A stretch of 64,000 bases of DNA from Litsea cubeba (Eukaryota > Streptophyta > Magnoliopsida > Laurales > Lauraceae), in contig CM022945.1 of the NCBI GenBank assembly GCA_012931725.1, forward strand, positions 97,422,024-97,486,023, written 5' to 3'. The position numbers were made by a program, and so were the translations under genes. The notes beneath the pieces were generated by a model. The model ran no database searches and was not told the DNA's origin. It saw only the letters and a list, made by a program, of their open reading frames with translations. Each line of letters starts with the position of its first letter. The first letter of the stretch is position 1. Of this stretch, positions 1-13,094 are shown one piece after another.

Positions 1-59
1 AAAAAGCAAAAGACCAAAACACCCGAAAACATAGATCATAGTTGGAAATGTTGTGATCA

Positions 60-430
60 TTGGGGGTAACTCAGCTTGCATAAATGATTTTCTTCCCACC
101 ATTGCAACTGCATGAGTTTTTCCATTAAGCATAAATTCCCATGATTAGTTTTTGAACTTTTGATAGATTCTACCAATATCAAACAGTCTCCTTCTATCAT
201 ATTTCTTTAGATTCCCCAGACTTTGACTTAGTTCTACTCCTTTAATTAAAGCTTTCAGTTCTGCTTCAATTGTGGATTATTAGTCATAATTGCACCTATG
301 TATGCTGCTAACATTTCTCCGTCCTCATTGCGTATTATTAATTTGTTATGCCTCAAACAATCCCTGCCAACCAAATGAAAGGGTTTAAAGGATCCATCAA
401 AGTCAGGAGGTGGCATCCACAATATTGGAG
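60..430 (-). pseudogene. Relic of an RNase H-like (RVT_3) domain, copy A
   Basis: The minus strand reads in pieces like the RNase H domain found at the end of plant LINE proteins. A stretch with PPPDFDGSFKPFHL and IIRNEDGEMLAAYIG is followed, after stops, by MIEGDCLILVESIK. Those blocks are typical of RVT_3 domains (known family pattern). The frame is broken by stops and small deletions, so this is a dead fragment. It lies just upstream of the DUF3444 frame and may replace the missing front of that gene. Confidence 0.55.
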
Positions 431-666
431 GTAGAACTGTTTTTTGACATTATAATACTCTTTTGAATAAAGCTGTTCATTCTCAAAAATGCTCTCTGCC
501 TTTTATTGTGTTTGAGTTGAATGGCTTGAGGGACCACTTCATGGGAACCCTTCTTGAAAACTAAAACCAATGCTGAGATTGTTGGTGTGTATCAAAGCAA
601 AACCTCTAAAGAGTGGAATGTGACTAGCAGAAGTGCCAACCTTGAAGTGAAAAAAAGCATGTGGAA

Positions 667-2579
667 ATGAACAAGAGAGCACGAACTTTGACGTCTTTAG
701 AGAATATGAGACAAAAAAGAGGCAGAATTCGCAGAAATGAGGCAGTAGGGTCCAGTGAGAGTTGTGATAGGAGCACGGACATTGAAGATGTAGCTACAAA
801 AGAAGATGATGTTGCCAAGCAGAATTCCCAAACAACCAGTAGTCATTATCAGTGGAGATTGTCTAGGCAAAAGAAAAATATAAATTACAATGAAAATTCA
901 AGTCAACCTGTAGGTGAGAAAGTGAAGGCTTCACATGGTGGGCCTGGTAATCTGGATGTCTTGCCCAGTGATAAACCTGGTGAAGCAAGTTTGGCAGATT
1001 ATCAGGCTGAGGCAACCCGGCTGACTCGTCGTAATGACACTTCTAAACACAATAACTCTAATTCTCTATTCTCTTGGTTACACGTCATGTATTCCACAGC
1101 TTTGAGTCAGAGAAATCAGAAGATAAGTTTGAAGAAGGCCAAATCTGGGTAATGTATGGTAGTGACAATGGCGGCCTTCCTATGTACTATGCCCAGATTA
1201 AGAAAGTTGATTCGCCGAAGTTTATAGTCCACGAAGCCAGGTTGGAGCCTTGTCCTTCAGGGAATGGTATTTTGTGGGCCAGCAACGAGTTACCATTTGG
1301 CTGTGGATCATTTAAGCTTCGGACGGGTGAAACCAAAATCTATGAGACGTCTAGGAGATTCTCACATCAGGTAACAGCAGTGGCGTGGACAGGTGATCAA
1401 TACTCCTTCTTTCCTTGGAACGGAGAAGTTTGGGCAATATACAGGAAGTGGAGTGCTGAGTGGACCCTTACTGACCTGAAGCACTGTGAGTATGAATTGG
1501 TAGAAGTCCTGGAGTATGACTGCCACTCTGCAGTCTACAGAGTTTTGGTTTTGGAAGTGGTGGATGGTTTCAGAATGATTTACAAACGAGCAGGCATCAA
1601 AGTGGACATAAAGCAGAATGAACTGCTGAGATTCTCCCATTGTGTTCCTTCTTTCCATCTAACAGAAGAGAGAGGAGGCAACTTGAGAGGCTATTTTGTG
1701 CTTGATCCTGCAGCAATGCCGGATTCCAAACAGGACAAAGTGGAAGAGAAAAATGTATCTGAACAAAGAGCATGTGAAGGCAAGCAAGAGAAAAGTATGC
1801 CATTCAATAGGATATTTGAATGGCCGACTAGTCCATTTACAAGACACAATTGTGCGATTAGTCTTTTAGGTGGCTACACAAAATCAACTGCATCGTCGAT
1901 GGCACTCTCTTCAGAGGAAGCCAAAGATTCACAAACCTTTGGAGAATGGGCCCACCTTGGTTTTTTGGAGGTTGGATGCCGTGTGGAGCCTGCAGAGTTG
2001 GAGGGGGTCGGAGATGAGTATGGAAAGTTGCGGGTGCAGAAATGCCCCAAACTCTTTGCTCTGTTCAACCCATTGCCACATTATGGAACCATAATTGGAG
2101 TCTCTGAGAGCTACTTGGGGTTGATCAGATCATCATTGTGGGGGACCTTTGCCAATCTTGTCAAGGAGATGGCCCACTTGGACTGCGTGATATTTGATTC
2201 CCAACTTGCCAGTCTCACCGATCAGATGAAAGCCCTGAAAGAAGCCGGATTCCCCATAAAAATCTTGAAAAACCGGTTGAAGGCATTAGCTTTCCAGGCA
2301 CAGCAAATGGCGAGTGCAGCCTTGGAGGCCCTTGATGTGGCCAAGGCATCAGCTCCATCCATGGAATGCCTTGAGGCTGCAATGGCAGCAGAGATAGAAA
2401 TTCTGGAACTTGAAGATGCACCAGCGGAGGCCCGCAGAAAGCTCAAGGCAGCTAAGGCCCAACACCAGGCTCTAAGGGAGCAGAAAATCGCAATGGATGT
2501 AAAGGATATGGAAATTGAAGTCGCCCGTCAGGAATTAGAGGTAGCTGAAGCGCACCTTAGTCAAGTTTCACAATTATAA
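667..2579 (+). pseudogene. DUF3444 (DnaJ-associated) protein, J domain missing, one frame break, copy A
   Basis: The first part (667-1152, ATG at 667) is a charged linker with KRAR and SRQKKNINYNEN, like the linker of plant DnaJ-DUF3444 proteins. The second part reads in another frame, open from 1062 to the TAA at 2577, and its first in-frame ATG is at 1152. It carries one DUF3444 domain from FEEGQIWVMYGS through WNGEVWAIYRKW to LLRFSHCVPSFHL. About 250 further residues follow, ending in an alanine- and glutamate-rich coiled coil. No J domain (HPD motif) is visible upstream, where an RNase H relic lies instead. The two frames meet at about 1062-1090. The same break occurs in copy B, so it predates the duplication, unless it hides a small intron. 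The long open second frame could still encode a protein. Confidence 0.75.
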
Positions 2580-5327
2580 TATTTTACGCTTAACTCAAAA
2601 ATTCCAGACATTTTAACTCATAATCAAATTTTGATGATGAGCCACAAACAATGTGGTGCATACTTATTTCCAAGGTATTGGGACTACAGTTTACAGATTG
2701 CTGTGACTACTAGCCATATGCTTAAGACATTTTGTTTCTCATCTAATACTTCACTGTAAGATTTGGGAGTGTGATCAGTTGTCTCTTGGCCTTTTGTCCC
2801 TTTTATTTTGGCAATGTAGAAAAAATCTATTATATTATGAAGTCCAGGTACATATTGAGACTGTTGTTATTTGTATTCATTAAATAAATCTCACCTCTAG
2901 TATGCTACTGCAGAAATGGAACTCAAGGAGTAATATTTTCCAATAGTTTGGTGATGTCCTTTTATGTTGCTGTGACTGTTCCCTAGTGTGCTTGGCTTAG
3001 CAGATCATGTTGGTGTCTTTGTTGTTCTTAGAAGCAGATCATTTGGAAAAAGGGATTTCCTAGAAAGCCCCATGGTGTCAGTTCTGAAAAACACCCCGAC
3101 ATTTAAAGGTTATGAAGCCTTTGAAATTAGTTTTAGAAAATTCTAAAAAAAAAAAAAACTCAAGCCCAATTAACAATTTCCAAATTCCTCTGCCTCAGCG
3201 AAAGGAATTTGGTCTCGAAGTGCATGGTAACAGAGCGTGGACCAGCACACAAGGAACCTTGCCTTGATCCTGTAGTTGTAGATTTGTTGGGGCAGGTGCC
3301 TTTCAATTTATACTACTCCTAGAGCCTGGGCAGCTTCTGCCCCTCCAAACGTCTCAATGCCCAACCCTCCCAAGACTCCACAGTCCAGGAAATCAGGATT
3401 CCTAACCATCAGTTCCTCCCATCCAATGCTCTTTAGGTCCTCCCATCCAATGCTCTGTGTGTGTGTGTGTGTGTGTGGGGTGGGGGGGTGGGTGGGTGTG
3501 GTTCTTCTAATGTTGGAATGTAGATTGATGAAATATGAATGAAGAGGAATAAGGAACACATAAGTATGCAGAGACACAATACAATTTTTTTTTCTTTTTT
3601 TTTTTCTCTTTTTTCCTCAATGGTGGTGGGAACTAATATATATGCCTAAACATAACATTTCTGAAATCATATCTAAGAAAATCGATTTACGGAAGATCCT
3701 GGAAAAACCAGATTTTAGTGATCACCGAGAACAAGCCCTTTAAATTATTTATATCGTCATTGGAGGAACTCTTAAACGTACTGTCATAACCTCTCTGGAA
3801 ATCTGAAATGATTTCCTTCACCTGATTCATTTTCCGGTGTTCTCAACTGAAATCACTGTATTGTGGCTCTAACATACCTTGCTATTTATAAGACAGTGCA
3901 CTTTACATTTATATAAGAATTAAAAAACTGCTCTATCACGTGTGTTAAAGATTCATCAAGTTGAAATGGAAACATTTGAGGGCTAAGATTCTAATATTTG
4001 TGTGGTATTGACTTTCTTGTAGACTTGGCAAATCACGACTAATTCCAACCAAGAAATCAGATATAATATAGCATTGTACTACTGCCTTTTGGTTTCCACA
4101 GCGTGCTCTAGTACGTGGGATCCCTTTTTATGGTTGTTCTTTTCCATTGATTCAGAACTGAGTTTGCTAGCTATGATTTGTTAGTATGAAACATCTCGTT
4201 GGATTTAAAGAAAGTTACATTGTGCATTGGATTTGATAAATATGCCGATCATGGTTCAGTGATCCAGACTGTTGACCTGATAAGCCCTGTGTGAAATATG
4301 CTGTAAAAATCTTTCAGTTGAGATTGGTATCTCTCAGAAATTTATGGCTTGGTCTATCTCACACTTATCCAGTAGGGCATATTCTGTCGAAGGTTTGGAA
4401 TTGGAATCCTAAACTATATATTTGCCCCAGACTTGCCAACGAACTACTACATGTAGTGCTGAGTGGAGGTTTGGCCTATGGATTGACATACACTGGAAAG
4501 AAGTAGATAACTTTGCAAATTGGTTAAGTTCTACTGCTTGAGGAACATATCTGAAAGGCCAACCCGGTAAAATGTAGTCTATCTTTCAAGAAAGCCTGGA
4601 TAATTTCAACACAATGGGCTCATTTTTTCATGCTATGGAAATGGAAAAGCAGAAATATTTTTGCTCTATTCAATTGGGAACCATAGGAAATTGGAAAAGT
4701 AAAGGAATCTTAGTGATGTGGTGCATTATTTTTCTACAATCCTAAGTGACTCTTGTTCCCCATCCATGGACATGCCCAAAAGATCCTGAAGGTAGTGCAT
4801 CTAAGAGTCTAAAATACAATAATTTTTTATTGGCCTACTCTTTGCATCATATGGAGTTTGTCAATGGTCTATGATTCCTTTCAAGTTGTGTCATTCAAAA
4901 ATTTCTCAATTATGATTTCTAGCCTTTCCATGCAAGTCAATCTTTAGAGACCTTTTTATTTAAGTCACAAACTCCACATTATAAGTATTAACTGGTGACA
5001 AACTTTAGAAATTCAACCATTCAAAGACATGTTAGATTGTGGGGTTACAGAGAATTCGGCAGGGATACTAATGCTAGTAAGAAAGGACTCATGGTCTTTG
5101 GGTTGTAACTTTGCTCGAATAGAATGCATCCAGCCAGCCTCAATTTTTTTTGGGATAAGGCAACGATGATGATGCTAATAGGCCGCCTTAGAATCTAGAT
5201 AATTGTAACTCTACACTAGTAATGTAATTTTCTTTGTTCAAGTATTTGGGAAAAGATCTTAAATCAATGAATATCTCTTTTAATTGGTTATAGTGTTGTC
5301 TCACCAACCTCTTTGGTACTTGTACAG
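2580..5327. other. Spacer downstream of DUF3444 copy A
   Basis: This is non-coding spacer, AT-rich, with an A-run near 3147, a (GT)n plus G-rich tract at 3458-3500 and T-runs near 3586-3610. A small frame at 4291-4506 is unchanged in copy B (33733-33948). It does not resemble any protein I know, and the spacer around it is equally conserved. Confidence 0.6.
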
Positions 5328-5611
5328 GAATCTGAGTGGCTGAGAGTAGTACTCCACAAATGGTTCGATGATGAGTACATTCCAGAGCCTAGAAACGTTG
5401 GAAATTAGCAAGCTTGCAGCATGCTCATACTATGAATCCTTAATATAAAAACAGGCAGACCTTGGGGAGATACTATTAAAGATGGCGAGGGATTTGGAAT
5501 CTCTCTCATTCCAGGAAAGCTTTCATGGAGCCTTCTCATTGCAAATGCAGCTGCACATCTATTAACTCTGCAAGTAGAGTCACATTTGGAGGAGATGCTG
5601 GTTTTCTAGGA
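5328..5611 (+). pseudogene. Relic of an unidentified conserved plant gene, copy A
   Basis: After a good splice acceptor (TTGTACAG, ending 5327) a frame reads ESEWLRVVLHKWFDDEYIPEP. One extra base then breaks it. The continuation in the next frame reads ISKLAACSYYESLI, stop, KQADLGEILLKMARDLESLS and FQESFHGAFS. A second small indel leads to ANAAAHLLTLQVESHLEEM. These blocks look like a conserved plant protein of unknown function that I recall only loosely, so I give no name. Two frame breaks and one stop mark it as a pseudogene. Copy B carries the same first break. Confidence 0.6.
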
Positions 5612-7811
5612 AATACAGGTGAATTTGGTTTATGTATACTATTGTACTAGCTATGTATGTGTGTGCATGTGTTTTCTTCAAAATACCATTATCATTTTTC
5701 AGTAATCTGAATTTTTCATTAGTATTCCATTATTAGCTGTATTCTTGGGTGGAATTTGTGTATTCTTAGGTGTTGTTAGGAAAATTCTGGTGTGGTTGCA
5801 TTGTCTTCTGCTGCTAATTCAGAAGGTCTTGCAGCTGATGGGCTATGCGCATAAAATCAGAATATGGATACCTTTCACATTGTCACGTAGTGGTGCAGAT
5901 TCGGATGGGAACATTGAATCGCAAGTCAAAATTTGTGATATAAATGGAATTAAGCACCCAAGATCAAGCACTGGTTCACACCATCACCATGGAGAAAATC
6001 TTAATTGGATTATAGTCTAAGTGAAGAAAGAGAAATACATCACATGCATATAGGGCAGAGGGAGTTGTCAACCAGATCGAGTCAGGTGGTCGACCAACCT
6101 TATATTTTCCCTTCTTTGATTATCTTAAGATTCTAGTTTTTCAAGTTAAAAACTAGTCTTACATCTCATCATTCTAACATAATACCTAATTAACTAAAAG
6201 TTTCGTACTTTAAAACCCTTCTTTTTAGTAAGAAATTCCTAGAAATTTAATAGAAACTAAAGTTACCAAAATGTGGTGTACATAGGGAATGGGCTTTTAG
6301 CGCCTTAAGAAAAATAGGTTAGATAGGGAAGCTTGGGATGGCAGATTAACCAAGACAATTAGAACTTGCGGGCAAGTGAGCCCCATCTTAGATTAGACTT
6401 GTGCATGAATCTTGGACTTAAAAATCAGTTTTTAAGCTAAGGATGGCAAAATTTGGTGTGGACGAAAGAAAAAAAATACTGCCGACCTTATTAGTATAAT
6501 ATAATTCCCAAAAGATAAAAATAAAAAATATGAAAAAAATGCTAAAGTATAATACCAACCAAAAAGAAAAAATATATAACAAATAATACTTATATTAGGG
6601 ATGAAAAAATAAATAAATGGCTAATAGGTACCGGGCCTGAAACTTTTAAGTACCCTCGGATTTTGAGAATCTTGGACAGGATGAATAGTTTAGATCATGC
6701 CAGAAAGCCAATACAAGAATCAAAGGAAACAATCACAAAGAGAGATACATGTTACCTCTAATTGCAATCATTAGTTACCAAAACTTTTAAAAGTGCAATG
6801 AAACAACTCTGATACTACTCTATGTAGATGAAGCTTGCATAAGCATTGGATTGAAAGTGATGTTCCATGATTAAAATTAGTATCAACATGCGTGTCAAAT
6901 GAGAGTGAAAACAGAAGCATGGTTCAAAATATGTCTTTGTGACATCAACTCTGTTTGATTCATTCTGCATGATACGAGAGTAATAAATGAACACCTTGGT
7001 CATATATACAGGGATTAGAGAAGCATCAGAAACTAATTGCTTCTTGTTCTCTCATAGATCTTCCTCTCTTTCATAGAGGTGAGTGGGCGTGCGAGGGATA
7101 GAGCTGCACGTCCACTTCTTCCCCTGTTGTAAGTGTTTCTAGCATAGTAGTTTCCCAATAAGCAGCAGATGCAAAATTCCTACTTAAAAATATGGAAAAT
7201 TGTTTTCTTGGAAACTATGTATCCCCAATTAGAAAAACTTCTGGAGGGAATGTAGTGAGAGAAATCTCTTATTGGGTGTGTGCCATTTTCCAACATAGCA
7301 TGTCAGGCCCAGCAAGTTCAACATGGTTTGGGTAGGGTCGGGTTTTCCCAACCCTAGTTTTACATATGATCCGTCAAAAGTATAAAATGCTCTGCTTACA
7401 GTGAATTTTGGCCGTGACCTTGACATAGCAAGGCATGTTACATGAGAAGATTGTATCAAGTGAAGATTGAGCTTATATGCGTATATGTCAAATTTAGCTT
7501 CTTCTTTCACTTTTTTTTAATGACGACATTGATTACAATTAACGCTAATAATGTGGTAGTTTGATGTTATCAAAATGATGATGATGATGATGCAGTAGTT
7601 TGATACTAATTTGATGGAGATGATATGCACAACTCATAAGGAATATAAGCTTTCAAAAAAAAAAAAAAATAGTGCCACATTATCGATTGTTTCTCATATT
7701 TACCGTATCAGTTACGCATATTGATTACGAAATATAAAGAGTACAATGTTCACTGAAGTTACAAATGAGAGATGAAATATAAAGAGTACAATGTTAACTG
7801 AAGTCACAAAT

Positions 7812-7812
<1 letters not shown>
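5612..7812. other. Spacer between the relic gene and the kinase exon, copy A
   Basis: No gene was recognised. A 91-residue frame at 5745-6020 has a near-identical partner at 35185-35463, but it contains no known motif. I read it as conserved spacer. Confidence 0.5.

Positions 7813-7874
<62 letters not shown>
7813..7874. repeat. (GA)n microsatellite, 62 bp
   Basis: About 31 uninterrupted AG units lie 0.2 kb downstream of the kinase exon. The matching position of copy B (about 37255) lacks the run altogether, together with some flanking bases. The array therefore expanded in A, or was deleted from B, after the duplication. Confidence 0.95.
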
Positions 7875-7875
<1 letters not shown>

Positions 7876-8092
7876 AATAAAGTTCAATGACGCCGCTAAT
7901 ACAAGAAAACACTAAAATTATAGTGTACACACTACACAATTCACTACTCTTGCCGAGAACACACTTTTCATTTAAAGGGAAACATGCCAAATGAAATACC
8001 TATCGCCCATCCTCTAATGTTGATCAGAAACTGTTCTCTAAACTATTCTGCTCACTAGCTTCACTGGTGCAATCTTGTGATGCTCCACCCAA

Positions 8093-9178
8093 TTAGCTCT
8101 CAGCCTCCTCTAGATTGTTATTAACCCAACGATGGTATTGAGACCCTCTCAACCCTTGGAGCTCCACCGCTACTTCCTTCATTGTAGGCCTTTCTTCCCC
8201 TTTAAGTTTCAAGCATCTCTTGGCAAGCTGAGCAGTAGCTAGGAGTTGTGTCTCATGACCCTCATTTGGTGCCTGGTCCTCTAGAACTTGAAGGAGGTGA
8301 TTCTCTTTCATTGCATAAATGAAATGCGTAACTAAAGATGTGCTGTCTGTTTGAGACCTACTGATACATACAGGCTTCTTTGCTGTTAAGAGCTCCACAA
8401 GAACAACCCCAAAGCTGAACACATCACTCTTAGCTGTTAATTGACCTGTTTGGCCGTACTCAGGGTCCAAATATCCCAAAGTCCCTACTACCGATGTGGT
8501 TGTTTGCGTTTGATCAATAGGGACCAATCTCGAAACTCCGAAATCTGCTAATTTTGCAGTCAGATTATCATCTAAGAGTATGTTCATTGACTTAACATCT
8601 CTGTGAAAGATTGTAATTGTAGCAGCAGAGTGCAAATAAGCTAGTGCTTTTGCAATTTCTGTAGCAATCCTTAGACGATTTTGCAAAGAGATCGATTGTA
8701 TGTGACCAGTTTCATGGATGTGGGTATAAAGGTCCCCATTGGAGACAAATTCATACACTGCCAAAGGGCCTTGGTCTTCTAAACAACATCCCAAGAGTTT
8801 CACCACATTTCTATGGTTGATCTGGGACAAAATATGAATCTCATTTATGAACTGCTCAATGCAACTTTTATTCACTATTTTATATTTCTTAATGGCAACT
8901 GTTCTGTTATCTAGCAAAGTTCCTTTATATAATACACCAAAACCTCCCTGCCCAACTATCCTGCTCACACTGTAATTCTCCGTAGCTCTTTCAAGCTCTT
9001 GTGCAGTAAAGATCTTGAATGATTCAGCTCTAAGAGAAGAGACTATTTGTTGCAGAGAAAAACCACCATTTTGTTGAAAGAGTTTCTTGTCATTGCGTTT
9101 AATCATCCCTCTTATTCTAGATGTGCAATATGTCCAAGCTGTACCAATGGAAAGAAACAAGAGACTTAAGCCAGTTAT
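8093..9178 (-). pseudogene. Orphan kinase exon of a wall-associated kinase, copy A
   Basis: This encodes the end of a transmembrane segment and an otherwise open WAK-type Ser/Thr kinase domain. The glycine loop is GQGGFGVLYKG, the ATP-binding lysine lies in TVAIKKYK, the catalytic loop is FHRDVKSMNILLDD, the metal-binding motif is ADFGVSRL and the activation-loop end is GTLGYLDPEYGQ. Compared with the intact gene at 37353-42708, three things are wrong. The splice acceptor CAG has become CAA (around 9179-9181). A TAA at 8093-8095 replaces a leucine codon and removes 29 residues. The signal-peptide, GUB_WAK and EGF exons are absent, because the duplication ends in intron 2 and transposon sequence follows. 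It is very probably non-functional as a receptor. Confidence 0.85.
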
Positions 9179-9428
9179 TGCATAAAGATTTATAATTGTT
9201 CAAATTTATAGATACTTTAAGATGGACTATACAAATTCTCATTCGGGACCGTTTGTTTGGATGTAGGGTGTCAAATGGGTATTCAATTATTTGACTATCT
9301 AAAGTCTCCTGTTATAAATAAAGCAGGTATGAGCCTATTTTTTTTATCCAAGAAATTCGGATCCAGATCCAAAATTTTCCAATCCTATATGCTTGGATTC
9401 AGATCCTTGTATATTGCGAACCAATTAT

Positions 9429-12234
9429 TAGGGGTGTGCATGGATCGGTTCGGGTCGGTTTTGGGTTAAAACCGCCAACCGAACCGACCATGTCGGTTTG
9501 TATATTATGTGAACCGAACCGAACCGAACCGACACAATGGATTTATCCCATCCGCAACCGACCCGACTAGTGTCCACCATATCCATCACCCGATCCAACC
9601 CGTTTTTTTCATGGATATCCACCACCCGATCCATATGAAGCACCTATTCAAAAAACAAAAGGCAAACCATATGAAGCATTAACTTAAACAATAATATGAT
9701 ACCAGTACCCAATTTGTCTCCAAGTACTAGCATGTTATTGCAGTATGCCCAAAAGGTATCAATAGTAAGATAACAAGACCACAACAAGTAAGCTATATCT
9801 CCAATATTTAATTAAGCACAATTGTCAGGCCATGAATATAATAAAGCCCTAGATTAATATTGTGTAGAAGTGTAACGTCTCCAGCAGTGCAGCAGTAATT
9901 CACCATCTCCAGCAGTAATGCACCATCTCCAGCAGTAATTCACCATCTCCACAAAAATCCATAGCTGCATTTCATATCACAAAAATTAATCCCACGTATT
10001 TAAGTTCAAAAACAACGAATGAACTTAAGAAAAAAAAAGTTTAAAAAGTGAAAAACCTGATCACCATTCACTAATCAATTCTCCGCAACATTAGGGTCAA
10101 TAGAAGTTGATCCAAATAATTCTAAGAACATAAACATAGACATACGTTAAGAGTCGAATTACACAAGTACATATCATAATAAAACAAATTAACTATAAAC
10201 TAAACATAGCAATTCAAATTATTACCTCCATCTAGTTTATCATATTGCTCAATATCATCCATTGATTGTCGAAGATTAATTGGGATTGATGGAGAACGAA
10301 GCCAATCTTGTGAACATATAAGAGCCTCTACTGTATTGGGAGCTAACGAACTACGGAAAGGGTCAAGTATACGCCCCACCACATAAAGTGAGCAGTCAAA
10401 ATCATATAATTTAAGTTTTGAATAGATGTCCAAGTGTCAGTTGTTATGCTTATTCTATTACCTTGCAGAGAACTCTTTAAATTCTTTCTCTCTTCCAAAT
10501 AAAGTTCGATGCAATCCCTACCAACTTGAGTCCGATAGGGTAAATTTGTGAACCTGGGCTGTATGACTTTCACAAAATGACGAAACCCTTCACCCTCGAC
10601 AAAACTAAACGGCAACTCATCAATAATAATCATTCTAGAAAGAGCATCTCTACAAGCTTTTAAGCTAAAGCTAACTGCAACAAGCTCATTGTCTTGTTTA
10701 AGAGACAATGTTTGTTGCGACTTATCAGTCACCATCTTATTATGAGGATTCTTCTTACATACTTTCATATGACTCAACATATTAGAAGTTCCACTAATTC
10801 TCGAACCACAAGCATAACTAACAGGACAATAATTGCATTTGGCTCTTGGATTTTTTGGATCACAACCCTCTATCTTATGAAAATGATCCCAAGCAGGGGA
10901 AATTGGGGATTTTCTTTTGTTAAGTGTCAGTGTTGAACTGTCCATACCCATATGATTTTCAACAGTTGATTGAGGAGATGGACCATCACTAGGAGTAGGA
11001 ACCCCGGCAGAAGCCATCTAACATCAAAAAATATTTAGGAAAAACTAGTTAATTTCTTGCAGTAAAAAATACATAATTGGAGTAGTTAAATATTTAGGAG
11101 TAGGAAAAAACTAGTTAAAAAATACATAGGCACGTTTAGTTCAGAACAGAGAATGTAAAATAACTCTAAAACTATAAGTAGCAGTGTACAATGAAAAACA
11201 GGGAAAGAATAAAATAACACAAATAAGCAAATCTATGTTAAGGTATAACGAAGGAAGGAGGTCTATTATTTCACTTAATTCTAGCACAGGTTAATAAAAT
11301 ATAAAAAAAAAACTTTAGGAAAAAGATATAAGATACACACAATGCCAATACGCCATAATGCATCTATAAAAACCAATATATCAAACTTGCATGTACAAGA
11401 AAACTCCAATATAATACGTATATTTTGATGAATATAAACAATCATCACTCATTAATTAACAAACAAACCAATATAGAAAGAATACATAATTGTTAATCTT
11501 TAATATATATAATGATTAACCAAAAAAAAAACATACATTTGAGTATAAAACTTGAATGTTCTTCAAATATATATATATATATATATATATGTACCTTGTT
11601 AATGGCAACTAGGTGGATGAGATTGTGAGAAAGTGAAGAATAGTGGTGGTGGAGAATAGTGGCGATGGTTGTTATAAAATTCAAAACCCAAAAGTCACCA
11701 AAATGTATTATATTCTCAGATTTATAAATTAAAGCAAACCTAATTTATAATCGGTTTAGTGGTTTACATTCTCAAAACTTAGAAGTTAGATTTACCATCT
11801 TTGGAAATCCATTTGCTCATTAAAGCAAATCTTATTACCAACTTAAATTCTGTAGAATTGGAAAGTGTGCAGAAATCATGCAGGCACAATGCTATAGCAT
11901 TGGCAAGTGTGTACATGGTTTGTGCTGGCACAATTCTATAGCATTGGCAAGTGTGTATGTGGTTTTGGTAGGTAGGAATATCTTGAATATCCGTTCAAGA
12001 GAGATTGTAGGGTTGAATACGTTAAATAAGTTTTAATATTTTTTTATATATAGCGGATCGGGTCGGTTATAATCGGTTCTCAAAAAATATAACCGAGAAC
12101 CGAACCGACACAGTCGGGTTAGCAGTTTTTTTAACCGATCCGAACCGACCCTAATTGGATAACCGACCCATTTGCCACGGTTCGGGTCGGGTCGGTCGGT
12201 TTTGTCGAGTCAAATGGATTTATGCACACCCCTA
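9429..12234 (-). mobile_element. hAT transposon, internally deleted (2806 bp), with 8-bp target duplication
   Basis: The ends are perfect 12-bp inverted repeats, TAGGGGTGTGCA at 9429-9440 and TGCACACCCCTA at 12223-12234. They are flanked by the direct repeat CCAATTAT at 9421-9428 and 12235-12242. An 8-bp target duplication is the hallmark of hAT elements. Both subterminal regions are full of the motif GGTTCGGGTCGG and its complement, the kind of subterminal repeat hAT transposases bind. The matching site of copy B (about 38768) has no insertion. The element carries a deleted transposase gene on the minus strand. Confidence 0.95.
10200..11017 (-). pseudogene. hAT transposase with catalytic core deleted
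   Basis: It starts at a real ATG (11017). Residues about 35-90 form a BED zinc finger, with KCNYC and later MLSHMKVC giving the C2HC ligands. Conserved hAT N-terminal blocks follow (ELPFSFVEGEGF, ISITTDTWTSIQNLNYMILT). Directly after TAHF the reading jumps, with a frame change, to GRILDPFRSSLAPNTVEALI and SQDWLRSP. These blocks belong to the C-terminal dimerisation region of the same family. Several hundred codons holding the catalytic domain are gone. This is the expected product of abortive gap repair, as in Ds derivatives of Ac (known mechanism; its application here is inference). It cannot catalyse transposition by itself but might still bind DNA. Confidence 0.85.
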
Positions 12235-12242
12235 CCAATTAT

Positions 12243-13090
12243 GATCCATTTCTAAGATGATTACATCAACGTATTTTATATATATATATATATATGAATT
12301 TACGAAGAAAAAAAAAACCCTCATAGATAGGCACTAAACAAAGATAGAATAGGATGGAGGAGGGAATTGGATGTGAATTTGCTTACCCCTGGTACCCATG
12401 GTGGCATGGTGGCGCTCGAAGGCGGACGAACTGTGATTATGATCTGTTGCTGATAAATAGACCCAGAAGAAGAAACACAAAAAAGATGAATTCTTTTCAG
12501 AACCGAGAGAGGGAGAATACAATAGATATCTTAAATTAATCAAACTAGGAACTGAAAAGGCAAGAAAACAACCTATATGAAAAACTAACTAGAGTTTCAG
12601 AGGAAGAGGAAGAAAAGATCATTCTGTGTCCATCAAAAAATTTGATTTTTTTTTTCTTTTTGTTCCATCTTCTTCCTTTTTTTCATTACTTGGGCTTGAA
12701 GGTCTGGTCGAGCTGGAACTATTGCTAGACGAGTCAGACCGCGTTATCCACTGATTTCCCATCTCTCTTTCTCTCCTTCTTTCCGTCTATCAAGCTGCAG
12801 AGGTTGATTTAACCACTTTCTTGAAAGAATCTCTCTCTCTCTCTCTCTCTCATATAAGAAGTAGGAAGAAAGAGAAGGAAGATGCAGAAGAAACGGATCG
12901 CTGACAGTACAGTAGTCAATACATGTAGTCTTCTATTATTACGGGCCATTCTAAATGCACCTTTTCTAGTTAATAAGTAAACCCACTCTACATCCCTATT
13001 GATTGGATATGTGCTGTATTTGTACGACCGGTCAATTCACATTTAAGCAGGCAAATATGTCCCTTTTGCTCTTCCTCTCCTTTGCTTTAT
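12243..13090. other. Start of A-only block; possible truncated first exon on minus strand
   Basis: Homology with copy B stops in the TA-rich stretch near 12296. On the minus strand a hydrophobic reading (FLCFFFWVYLSATDHNH) is followed by ATGGGTACCAGGG and a good splice donor GTAAGC near 12388. This looks like a first exon whose downstream part was cut off at the junction. A (CT)n tract lies at 12834-12852. Evidence for a gene is weak. Confidence 0.3.
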
Positions 13091-13094
13091 GTAG

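Noticed and set aside
4291..4506. 71-residue gene conserved in both copies
   Set aside because: The identity only reflects the recent duplication; surrounding spacer is equally similar and no known motif is present.
5745..6020. 91-residue gene with a histidine cluster
   Set aside because: Same reasoning; copy B differs by an indel that changes residues freely.
7712..7990. SLSLSL-rich small protein
   Set aside because: It is a translation of the 62-bp (GA)n microsatellite.
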